Shown here: positions 1 to 5,293 of the stretch, piece after piece
How the letters are laid out: each line of letters begins with the position of its first letter
Numbering within the stretch: position 1 is the stretch's first letter
Assembly (NCBI GenBank): GCA_030612495.1
Contig: JAUWNT010000118.1
Span: forward strand, 1 to 6,277
DNA length: 6,277 nucleotides
Direction of reading: 5' to 3'
Source of the DNA: Candidatus Aminicenantota bacterium
GTDB taxonomy: Bacteria > Acidobacteriota > Aminicenantia > UBA2199
Translations under genes and position numbers: made by a program
Notes under the pieces: model-generated
Seen by the model: only the letters and a program-made list of their open reading frames with translations
What the model was told of the DNA's origin: nothing
Databases searched by the model: none

Positions 1-239
1 TAATATTTGTTGCTATTTCAAGAAATGGTGTTTTATATAATAAAGATGATAAGAAGTTGGTTCATTTTATTGTTCTAATCCTTTCTCCTATTGATTCTCC
101 TATAATACATCTCCAGATTCTTGCTGCTGCGGCTTCTTTAATAAAAAAATCTAATAAATTAATTAAAGAATTGATTTCAGCAGAAACTGATGAAAAAGTG
201 ATTGATATTATTAAAAAATATGAGATTTTAGATGATTAG
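1..239 (+). CDS. ptsN: PTS EIIA protein, PtsN/fructose (type-2) family, C-terminal part
   Basis: The frame is open from base 3 and ends at TAG 237-239, giving about 78 C-terminal residues of a protein whose family is usually near 150. The stretch VHFIVLILSPIDSPIIHLQI followed by LAAAASLIKK matches the C-terminal half of EIIA-Ntr/EIIA-Fru domains (typically VHLIFLLLAP, then a HL.LLA.IA helix). The active-site His lies in a GIAIPH-type motif that should be just upstream of base 1, so it cannot be checked here. Proteins of this family accept phosphate from HPr. PtsN types act as cytoplasmic regulators rather than in sugar transport. The end overlaps the hprK start by 8 bases, which suggests translational coupling and one operon. 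Calling it PtsN rather than a fructose EIIA rests on context: no EIIB or EIIC is visible. Confidence 0.85.
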   Translation, partial: IFVAISRNGVLYNKDDKKLVHFIVLILSPIDSPIIHLQILAAAASLIKKSNKLIKELISAETDEKVIDIIKKYEILDD

Positions 240-1158
240 AATAAATGAAGGTATAGAGATAAGCAAGATCATAGAACAGAATGATCTAAGAATAGTAAAA
301 GTATATAACAAAAAATGGGTTACTAACAAGGTCAGCCATCCAAGAGCTCAAAAACCTGGTTTAGCTATTGCAGGGTATTTTAAGTATTTAAACAGAGGTA
401 GAATACAGATTTTTGGTAAAACTGAAATGGGATATTTAAATCAATTGGATTCTAAAAAAAGAGAGATACAATTAAAGAAATTTTTTGCTATAAAGTTACC
501 AGCAGTAGTTGTTGCTGAAAATCAAGAAATAGATGAGTTAATAATATCAATTGCAAGGAAATATAAAACCCCGATTTTAATATCAAATTTAAGTTCATCT
601 CTTTTAACCTCAAGGTTGTGTTCTTTGCTTTTTAGATATTTTTCTAAAAAAATTAAGATCAATGGTGTGTTGATGGATATATTAGGGCTCGGTATTTTAA
701 TAAAGGGAGATTCAGGGATTGGTAAAAGTGAGACAGCATTAGAGCTTATAAATAAGGGCTATAACCTTGTTGCTGATGATTTAATAGAATTCTACCTTAA
801 TTCAAATGATGAGCCAATTGGTAGGCCAATTGATAAAATAAAAGAGTGGATAGAGGTAAGAGGTTTAGGTATTATTAATATTATAGATATTTTTGGTGCA
901 GGTGCACTTTTAGAGGAAAAAAGACTTGATATGGTTGTAAATCTTGAGAGATGGAGTACTAAAAAGAAATATGATAGGCTTGGAGAAGGGAATCTATATT
1001 TTCATGTACTTGGAAAAGATATTCCGATGTTTGATATCCCAGTTGCTCCTGGAAGAGATTTATCAACTTTAATTGAGGTTGCAGTAAAGTATTTTATCTC
1101 AATAAAAAGAGGTAAGAAATCTTTTATAGAACATTTGTATGGAAAGGAAAAAAAATGA
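232..1158 (+). CDS. hprK: HPr kinase/phosphorylase (HprK), with Asn at the usual active-site His
   Basis: This 308-residue protein has the normal length and two-domain layout of HprK. Residues about 1-135 form the N-terminal domain (with RGRIQIFGKTEMGYL near 55-70). The rest is the P-loop kinase/phosphorylase domain. Visible motifs are Walker A GDSGIGKS (159-166), ADD ending at Asp183, the family signature IEVRGLGIIN (207-216), YDRLG with Arg249, and PVAPGR (270-275), the element tied to dephosphorylation. HprK phosphorylates HPr on Ser46 with ATP or pyrophosphate and removes the phosphate with Pi. The oddity is Asn144 (AAT, 661-663), in KINGVLMD, where family members have His in the HGVLVD motif (His138 in B. 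subtilis numbering). The Walker Lys, the catalytic Asp and the Arg are kept. The ATG at 232 overlaps the upstream stop. The stop overlaps the next ATG by 4 bases. Confidence 0.96.
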   Translation: MIRINEGIEISKIIEQNDLRIVKVYNKKWVTNKVSHPRAQKPGLAIAGYFKYLNRGRIQIFGKTEMGYLNQLDSKKREIQLKKFFAIKLPAVVVAENQEIDELIISIARKYKTPILISNLSSSLLTSRLCSLLFRYFSKKIKINGVLMDILGLGILIKGDSGIGKSETALELINKGYNLVADDLIEFYLNSNDEPIGRPIDKIKEWIEVRGLGIINIIDIFGAGALLEEKRLDMVVNLERWSTKKKYDRLGEGNLYFHVLGKDIPMFDIPVAPGRDLSTLIEVAVKYFISIKRGKKSFIEHLYGKEKK

Positions 1159-1556
1159 TAAAGAGCTTAATTATAACTCATGGGGATCTAGGTAAAGAAT
1201 TAATTAAAGTTTGTGAAAAAATATTTGAAAAAAATATAGATATAGAATGTATATGCTTTAACTGGGAAGAGGATGGGACAAGTGCTATTAATAAACTTGA
1301 AAATTTTATTGAAAAGAATAAAGGGAATAAGATTATGATATTTACAGATATGTTTGGAGGATCACCATCAAATATCTGTTTTGAATTTGTTGATAAAAAT
1401 ATTGAAGTTATAACTGGAATTAATCTCCCAGGCCTGTTGAAATTCTTGACATACAGAGAAAAAAATATGGATTTTAAAAAATTAGCAAAAATTGTAAAAA
1501 AAGGTGCTATTGAAGGTGTAAATATAATAGGTGAATATTTAGGAGAAAAAAAATGA
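1155..1556 (+). CDS. PTS EIIA protein, mannose family (EIIA-Man-like)
   Basis: This 133-residue protein is a stand-alone EIIA-Man domain. Near the N-terminus, IITHGDLG places the phospho-accepting His at residue 9. The family motif DMFGGSPSN follows in the middle, then a GINLPGLLKFL segment like the usual 'tGvNLPMLLe'. The EIIB domain often fused to it in sugar-transporting versions is absent, and no EIIC/EIID gene is visible. This suggests a regulatory phosphate acceptor downstream of HPr, as in the incomplete PTS sets of many low-GC and delta-type Gram-negatives; that role is inferred. The start is fixed by an AAAGGA ribosome site at 1143-1148, six bases before the ATG, and by the 4-base overlap with hprK. 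The end overlaps the HPr gene by 4 bases. Confidence 0.92.
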   Translation: MIKSLIITHGDLGKELIKVCEKIFEKNIDIECICFNWEEDGTSAINKLENFIEKNKGNKIMIFTDMFGGSPSNICFEFVDKNIEVITGINLPGLLKFLTYREKNMDFKKLAKIVKKGAIEGVNIIGEYLGEKK

Positions 1557-1822
1557 TTGAGGAAAAAGTTGAAATAATTAATAAATTAGGGCTTCATGCA
1601 AGGGCCGCTGCAAAATTGTCACACTTAGCAAACACCTTTGATTCAGATATTTTTATTGTTTTTAATGAGGATAAAGTAAATGCAAAAAGCCTTCTGGGGA
1701 TTTTAACTCTGGCTGCTTCTATTGGTAATTATATTTCAATTATTGCTGATGGCAAAGATGAAACAAGAGCTGTTAAAGAAATAAAAAAGCTATTCGATAA
1801 GAAGTTTGATGAGGAGAGTTAG
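1553..1822 (+). CDS. ptsH: Phosphocarrier protein HPr
   Basis: This 89-residue protein has the full HPr fold length. GLHARAAA places the phosphorylatable His at residue 15 and Arg at 17. The usual Pro18 is Ala, a variant I recall from delta-type HPr proteins. VNAKSLLGILTLAA places Ser46, the HprK target, exactly where expected, and the presence of hprK upstream agrees with a Ser46-regulated HPr. It would take phosphate from enzyme I at His15 and hand it to the two EIIA proteins of this operon in the cytoplasm. AGGAG at 1541-1545 lies seven bases before the ATG, which itself overlaps the upstream stop. An NPr (nitrogen-PTS HPr) role is equally possible because no sugar permease is seen. Confidence 0.96.
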   Translation: MIEEKVEIINKLGLHARAAAKLSHLANTFDSDIFIVFNEDKVNAKSLLGILTLAASIGNYISIIADGKDETRAVKEIKKLFDKKFDEES

Positions 1823-1848
1823 GGGCTATTTGAAGATTGCTAATTTTA

Positions 1849-3606
1849 ATGAAAAAAATTAATGGTAAACCAGTTTCACCTGGAATAGTTTTTGGTAAGG
1901 CTTTGATTTTCAATTATGAGAAAAAAATTATATTTAAACAAAAGATTGAAAAAAATTTAATTGATATTGAAATTCAAAGGTTTGATAATGCTGTAAAAAA
2001 GACTCGAGCACAATTAAAAAAAATATATAATGATCTTGAAAAAGTAATGGAAAAAGATTCAGCATTGATAATTGAAACTCAATATTTACTTTTAAAAGAT
2101 GGAGATTTAATAGATGATATAAAGGATCTAATTTCATCAAACTCAGTAAGGAGTGAGTGGGCTATCAAGCAGGTTGATGAAAAATATATTGATTTTTTTG
2201 ATAATATTTCTGACATTTCATTCAGGGAAAAAAGGAATGATATTTCAGACGTATTGAATAGGTTAATAAGAAATCTAAAAAATAGTGAAAAACAAATTGA
2301 TAAGGATATAGAAAATGTTATTCTTGTATCTGATGATATTCCACCTTCAATTGCAGCTAATTTGATGTCAAAAGCAAAGCTGTTGGGTATTATATTAAAT
2401 GAAGGTGGTGAAACTTCTCATACTGTTATTTTAGCCAGGACTTTGGAAATCCCTACAATATTAGATACAAAAAATGCAACAGAAATAATTAAAAATGATG
2501 ATTTTTTAATTCTTGATGGGTTAAACGGTGAAATTATAATAAATCCATCAAACACGGTTTTAAATAAATATCATATAAAAAAAAAGAAATATCAGGCATA
2601 TAAAAAAAAGCTTGATAAGGTTATTCTTTTGCCTGATGTAACAAAAGATAAGAAGCAATTCAATCTTTTGGCAAACATAGAATTACCGACTGAAGTGGAT
2701 CTTGTTCAGGCTCATGCAGCAAAAGGTATAGGTCTTTATAGGACGGAATTTCTTTTTTCAGATGAATCTGTGGCTCTTTCAGTTGATAAACAATATATGA
2801 TATATAAAAATATTGCTCAAAAAATTTTTCCTAATCCATTGACTATAAGAACATTTGATGTAGGCAGGGATAAAAGCTATAATTATTTTAAATCTGTTAA
2901 AGAAGAGAATCCAGCTCTTGGTAAAATGGCTGTCAGATTATTTCTTAAAGAGGAGAAATTATTCAGAACTCAGATAAAAGCTATATTGAGGGCAAATGAA
3001 TCAGGTAATATAAAGATTCTATTTCCAATGATAACAGAGATTGAAGAAATCCATTCGATAAAGAAGATGATACATGAATTAAGAGATGAACTTAAAATGG
3101 AGAAAAGATTACCTGGGAAAAATGTTGAAATTGGTATTATGATAGAGATTCCAGGTGCTGTTAAAATAATTAAATATCTAAAAGAAGAGATCGATTTTTT
3201 TTCAATTGGAACAAATGATTTAATTCAATATTTACTTGCTGTTGATAGAAATAATAGTTCAGTTTCTTATCTTTTTAATCCGTTTCATCCTGCAGTTATT
3301 CAGGTTCTGTTTGAGATAAAACATGAAATCTCAAAAATAGGTAAAGAGGTTGTAGTGTGCGGTGAAATGGCTGGTAGAGCACTTACTGCTCTAATGCTTC
3401 TTGGTATGGGTTTTACAAATTTTTCAATGAATCCTTTTTCAATTATTGAAATTAAGAGAATATTTACTAAAATAGACTATAGTTATATTAAAGAAATTGT
3501 AAAAGAATTAGAAAATTTTAGTTTGAAAGCAGACGCAGAAAGATTTTTTAAAAAGAGGTTGCAGAAAAAATATCCCGATCTTTTTGTTAAACAACCAGGA
3601 TTTTGA
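1849..3606 (+). CDS. ptsI: Phosphoenolpyruvate-protein phosphotransferase (PTS enzyme I)
   Basis: Enzyme I moves phosphate from PEP to HPr. From the ATG at 1849 the protein has 585 residues, close to the normal 570-580, and starts with the typical MKKINGKPVSPGI. An in-frame TTG at 1837 would add four residues and is less likely. Catalytic features align with E. coli numbering at a constant offset of +2: His191 in GGETSHTVILA (E. coli His189), Arg298 in RTEFLF, Arg334 in TIRTFD, Asn456-Asp457 in SIGTNDLIQY, Arg467 and Cys504 in VCGEMAG. The exception is the segment NPALGKMAVR, where Met360 replaces the Arg of NPxxGxRAIR (E. coli Arg358). There is no GAF domain, so it is not the PtsP form. It begins 26 bases after the HPr stop with only a weak ribosome site (AGGGG at 1821-1825 is far upstream). 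Coupling to HPr translation is likely. Confidence 0.96.
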   Translation: MKKINGKPVSPGIVFGKALIFNYEKKIIFKQKIEKNLIDIEIQRFDNAVKKTRAQLKKIYNDLEKVMEKDSALIIETQYLLLKDGDLIDDIKDLISSNSVRSEWAIKQVDEKYIDFFDNISDISFREKRNDISDVLNRLIRNLKNSEKQIDKDIENVILVSDDIPPSIAANLMSKAKLLGIILNEGGETSHTVILARTLEIPTILDTKNATEIIKNDDFLILDGLNGEIIINPSNTVLNKYHIKKKKYQAYKKKLDKVILLPDVTKDKKQFNLLANIELPTEVDLVQAHAAKGIGLYRTEFLFSDESVALSVDKQYMIYKNIAQKIFPNPLTIRTFDVGRDKSYNYFKSVKEENPALGKMAVRLFLKEEKLFRTQIKAILRANESGNIKILFPMITEIEEIHSIKKMIHELRDELKMEKRLPGKNVEIGIMIEIPGAVKIIKYLKEEIDFFSIGTNDLIQYLLAVDRNNSSVSYLFNPFHPAVIQVLFEIKHEISKIGKEVVVCGEMAGRALTALMLLGMGFTNFSMNPFSIIEIKRIFTKIDYSYIKEIVKELENFSLKADAERFFKKRLQKKYPDLFVKQPGF

Positions 3607-3613
3607 AAATAAA

Positions 3614-4042
3614 ATGAATTTCGAAGAAGGAATAGTATTGGAAAATATGGATAATAAGTGTTTAGTAGAGGTCCTTAATAAAACAAGGTGTGCAACATGT
3701 TCTCATTCATGGATGTGTACAGGAAACAAAGACCTTTCAAAGATTGAAGTTAAAAATCCAATTAATGCAAAAATAGGTGATAGAGTTATCTTTAAATATT
3801 CAGAAGAGGAAATAAATAAATTTTCATTACTTTTGTATGGTATTCCATTGATTATGTTTGCTATAGGTGGAGTTATTGGATATTTTTTACCTGATATTGC
3901 TAATTTGAATTTTTCTAAGGATCTGGGAGGTTTGATCTTTAGTTTCACATTTCTTGGTGCCTCTTTTTTTCTTCTAAAAAGAATAGCCGGATTTTTTATA
4001 AAAAGAAAAAACATCTTCCCTGAAATTACAAAAATTTGTTGA
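3614..4042 (+). CDS. rseC: RseC/MucC-family (SoxR-reducing system) membrane protein
   Basis: From the ATG at 3614 this is a 142-residue protein starting MNFEEGIVLE, the usual RseC opening. A TTG at 3584 would add ten residues and overlap ptsI by 23 bases, which I consider less likely. The N-terminal domain has clustered cysteines (Cys26, Cys29, Cys35 in RCATCSHSWMC, plus Cys16), as expected for this redox-linked family. Next comes a GDRVIFKYSEEE stretch, then two membrane helices (roughly LLLYGIPLIMFAIGGVIGYF and GGLIFSFTFLGASFFLL) and a basic tail. Family members act at the inner membrane with Rnf/Rsx electron transport, SoxR reduction or sigma-E control. Which of these applies here is unknown. 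It begins directly after ptsI and probably ends the operon. Its TGA stop lies inside the -35 box of the promoter that follows. Confidence 0.8.
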   Translation: MNFEEGIVLENMDNKCLVEVLNKTRCATCSHSWMCTGNKDLSKIEVKNPINAKIGDRVIFKYSEEEINKFSLLLYGIPLIMFAIGGVIGYFLPDIANLNFSKDLGGLIFSFTFLGASFFLLKRIAGFFIKRKNIFPEITKIC

Positions 4043-4101
4043 CATTAAAATTTTTTTATATCAATATAATATCTTATACATAACAATATAAAAAGGAGTT
4101 A
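4023..4101 (+). repeat. Direct repeat copy 1, upstream of the EamA gene
   Basis: This segment is repeated at 5152-5229, 1129 bases downstream and in the same orientation. The ungapped part (4023-4083 against 5152-5212) has 55 of 61 bases identical, including 32 in a row (4052-4083 = 5181-5212). Similarity continues with one gap to about 4101. The left end covers the last codons and stop of the rseC gene, and the right part holds a promoter-like sequence. It may be a shared regulatory module or the edge of an insertion that duplicated its target; the sequence alone does not decide. Confidence 0.8.
4039..4070 (+). promoter_or_regulatory. Promoter with 20-bp spacer and overlapping palindrome, copy 1
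   Basis: A perfect TTGACA (4039-4044) and a perfect TATAAT (4065-4070) are separated by 20 bases, longer than the usual 17. The 26 bases from 4039 to 4064 form an imperfect palindrome (10 of 13 pairs match) with outer arms TTGACAT and ATATCAA, ending where the -10 box begins. A 19-20-bp spacer spanned by a dyad is the layout used by MerR-family regulators, but a repressor covering the -35 would also fit. Transcription would start near 4077 and give a leader of about 100 bases before the EamA start. The -35 overlaps the rseC stop codon. Confidence 0.55.
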
Positions 4102-4110
4102 TGTGTAAGA
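4072..4110 (+). other. Hairpin in the EamA leader that encloses a Shine-Dalgarno-like sequence
   Basis: Bases 4072-4084 pair with 4098-4110 over 13 pairs, including one G-U, leaving a 13-base A/G-rich loop. The loop and right arm contain AAAAGGAG (4091-4098). An ATG at 4101 would begin a four-codon frame (Met-Cys-Lys-Lys, stop at 4113-4115), but it lies only two bases from GGAG, too close for normal initiation. No U-tract follows, so it is not a standard terminator. It lies at the start of the predicted transcript. The right arm is absent from repeat copy 2. Confidence 0.4.
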
Positions 4111-4179
4111 AATAAAAACAAGAAACGGATAAAATATTGAGGGATATCGTATTTAAATAATCGCTTTTATAACTTAATT

Positions 4180-5052
4180 ATGATTGCAAATACTAAAAAT
4201 TTGGTTCAAGTTCATATTGCTGTTTTTTTATTTGGGCTTGCTGGTCTTTTTGGAAAATTGGTTGATTTACCTTCAACAATTATTGTCCTTGGTAGAGTTT
4301 TATTTGCTACTGTATTTATCGTTTTTATTCTGTTCTATCTGAAACAAAGCATAAAACTAAAACAAAAAAAGGATTATTTTTATCTGACAATTTTAGGCGT
4401 AATTCTAGCAATTCATTGGGTTACTTTTTTCCAATCTATTCAAGTGTCTACTGTTGCTGTTGGGTTGCTATCGTTCTCAACATTTCCTGTTTTTACAACA
4501 TTCCTAGAGCCATATTTCTTCAAAGAAAAAATCAAATTGCCAGATATTGTAATTGTCTTTATCACGCTTTTAGGAGTAGCTTTAGTGATCCCAAAATTCG
4601 AACTTGGCAACAATATAACTCAAGGTGTTTTATGGGGCATTGCTTCTGGATTTACTTTTGCTATCCTGTCAATTCTAAACCGTAAATATGTAAAAGATTA
4701 TTCAGCTTTAGTTATTGCTTTTTACCAAGATTCAATTGCAACAATTGTCTTAATCCCTTTTTTGTTTATTAGCAAACCAATTTTCCTACTGAATAATATA
4801 TTATTACTAGTTTTGTTGGGTGTAGTATTTACTGCTACTGCTCATTCATTATTTATCAAAGGATTAACTAATGTAAAAGCTCAAACAGCTAGCATAATTG
4901 CAAGTCTTGAACCTGTTTACGGAATTATATTTGCAATCATTATATTGAGTGAGATACCAACAACGAGAGTAATTTTGGGAGGTGCAATAATTTTAGGTGC
5001 TACTTTTTACGCAACTATCAAATCCAAGGCATTGCCCCCAATCCCTGAATAA
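4180..5052 (+). CDS. EamA/DMT-family transporter (RhaT/YdcZ-like, ten membrane helices)
   Basis: This 290-residue protein is almost entirely hydrophobic and has the two tandem EamA domains of the drug/metabolite transporter superfamily. The first spans roughly residues 8-140 (AVFLFGLAGLFGK; a loop with RVLFATVFIVFILFYL; later LGVILAIHWVTFFQSIQVS). The second spans roughly 145-280 (GVLWGIASGFTFAILSILNRKY, then SIIASLEPVYGIIFAIIILSE, the typical 'aaSllamLEPvfaallg..lgE' block). It should be an inner-membrane exporter or permease for a small metabolite; the substrate cannot be read from sequence. There is no Shine-Dalgarno before the ATG and no earlier in-frame start back to the stop at 4138. 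Such leaderless-looking, AT-rich starts, and the protein's general look, recall Bacteroidota genes, which is my inference. It stands between the two repeat copies and is probably acquired. Confidence 0.92.
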   Translation: MIANTKNLVQVHIAVFLFGLAGLFGKLVDLPSTIIVLGRVLFATVFIVFILFYLKQSIKLKQKKDYFYLTILGVILAIHWVTFFQSIQVSTVAVGLLSFSTFPVFTTFLEPYFFKEKIKLPDIVIVFITLLGVALVIPKFELGNNITQGVLWGIASGFTFAILSILNRKYVKDYSALVIAFYQDSIATIVLIPFLFISKPIFLLNNILLLVLLGVVFTATAHSLFIKGLTNVKAQTASIIASLEPVYGIIFAIIILSEIPTTRVILGGAIILGATFYATIKSKALPPIPE

Positions 5053-5099
5053 TAAGGATGGATGTCACGAGTAATATGCTTACGCCCCGCTGTTCTCCA

Positions 5100-5125
5100 T
5101 AGCGACAGGTTATGCTTTGTCGTTA
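5100..5125 (+). terminator. Possible weak terminator hairpin after the EamA gene
   Basis: Bases 5100-5107 (TAGCGACA) pair with 5118-5125 (TGTCGTTA) over eight pairs, one of them G-U, around a ten-base loop. An overlapping alternative pairs CGCT with AGCG just upstream. The following bases (TATAGTATAAAACATG) have no clean T-run; the T-run at 5142-5147 comes 17 bases later. It is the only GC-containing hairpin after the EamA stop, so it may end that transcript, but inefficiently. Confidence 0.3.
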
Positions 5126-5143
5126 TATAGTATAAAACATGTT

Positions 5144-5162
5144 TTTTGTAAAATTTACAAAA
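5144..5162. promoter_or_regulatory. Perfect 19-bp palindrome just upstream of the second promoter
   Basis: Arms TTTTGTAAA (5144-5152) and TTTACAAAA (5154-5162) match perfectly around one central base, ending five bases before the -35 box at 5168. Repeat copy 1 keeps only the right half (TTACAAAA), so the full dyad is specific to the desaturase promoter. The position suits an activator or repressor operator. AT-rich DNA makes chance palindromes common, so confidence is limited. Confidence 0.35.
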
Positions 5163-5229
5163 GTTTATTGACATAAGAAATTTTTTATATCAATATAATA
5201 TCTTATACATAATAATAAAAAAAAAGTTA
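5152..5229 (+). repeat. Direct repeat copy 2, upstream of the desaturase-family gene
   Basis: This is the partner of the repeat at 4023-4101, with the same orientation and an exact 32-base core at 5181-5212. Its left end reads, in the frame equivalent to rseC, Thr-Lys-Val-Tyr-stop, where copy 1 has Thr-Lys-Ile-Cys-stop. It may therefore derive from a gene 3' end followed by a promoter. It differs from copy 1 at the right end: a longer A-run replaces the AAAGGAG. Confidence 0.8.
5168..5199 (+). promoter_or_regulatory. Promoter with 20-bp spacer and overlapping palindrome, copy 2
   Basis: TTGACA (5168-5173) and TATAAT (5194-5199) are again 20 bases apart. The 26-base dyad 5168-5193 matches at 11 of 13 pairs, better than copy 1. 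Where the copies differ inside the dyad, copy 2 is the more symmetric in its centre (AAATTT against AATTTT). Transcription would start near 5206, giving a leader of about 88 bases before the desaturase-family gene. Confidence 0.55.
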
Positions 5230-5241
5230 GCTGAGGAAAGG

Positions 5242-5280
5242 TCTTTTTATTTTATCTGTTATGAGATAGAACGTAAAAGA
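5242..5280 (+). other. AT-rich leader hairpin directly before the desaturase ribosome site
   Basis: The core TATCT (5253-5257) pairs with AGATA (5264-5268) around the loop GTTATG. Weaker pairing continues outward (U-rich left arm, A/G-rich right arm, with two mismatches, a bulge and two G-U pairs) to about 5242 and 5280. The right arm ends exactly where the AAGGAGG at 5281-5287 begins. It might insulate or modulate that ribosome site, but the stem is mostly A-U and may be weak. Confidence 0.25.
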
Positions 5281-5293
5281 AAGGAGGGTAATA

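Noticed and set aside
1837..1848. TTG start for enzyme I four codons upstream
   Set aside because: The ATG at 1849 gives the family's standard beginning, and ATG is favoured. The AGGGG upstream of the TTG is 11 bases away.
3584..3613. TTG start for the RseC-family protein overlapping ptsI
   Set aside because: The extra ten residues do not resemble the family N-terminus, whereas the ATG at 3614 does.
3703..4014. Open frame of 103 codons on the minus strand inside the RseC gene
   Set aside because: It is antisense to a well-supported gene, with no recognisable domain and no ribosome site seen.
4039..4064. FNR/CRP-type site suggested by TTGA...TCAA arms
   Set aside because: The half-sites are 18 bases apart, whereas FNR sites have TTGAT and ATCAA four bases apart, so spacing excludes it.
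4101..4115. Leader peptide of four codons (Met-Cys-Lys-Lys)
   Set aside because: The ATG is only two bases from GGAG and the frame is too short to support as a gene. It is kept only as an observation in the hairpin entry.
4416..4685. Open frame of 89 codons in another frame inside the EamA gene
   Set aside because: It lies wholly within the transporter gene, and its product resembles no family. It is a shadow of the real frame.
5053..5130. Possible integron attC site after the EamA gene (GTTATGC core at 5109-5115, with GTTATGT at 4098 as a left boundary)
   Set aside because: No complementary GCATAAC-type arm or paired inner arms are found upstream of the core, and no integrase is visible. 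The resemblance is limited to seven bases.
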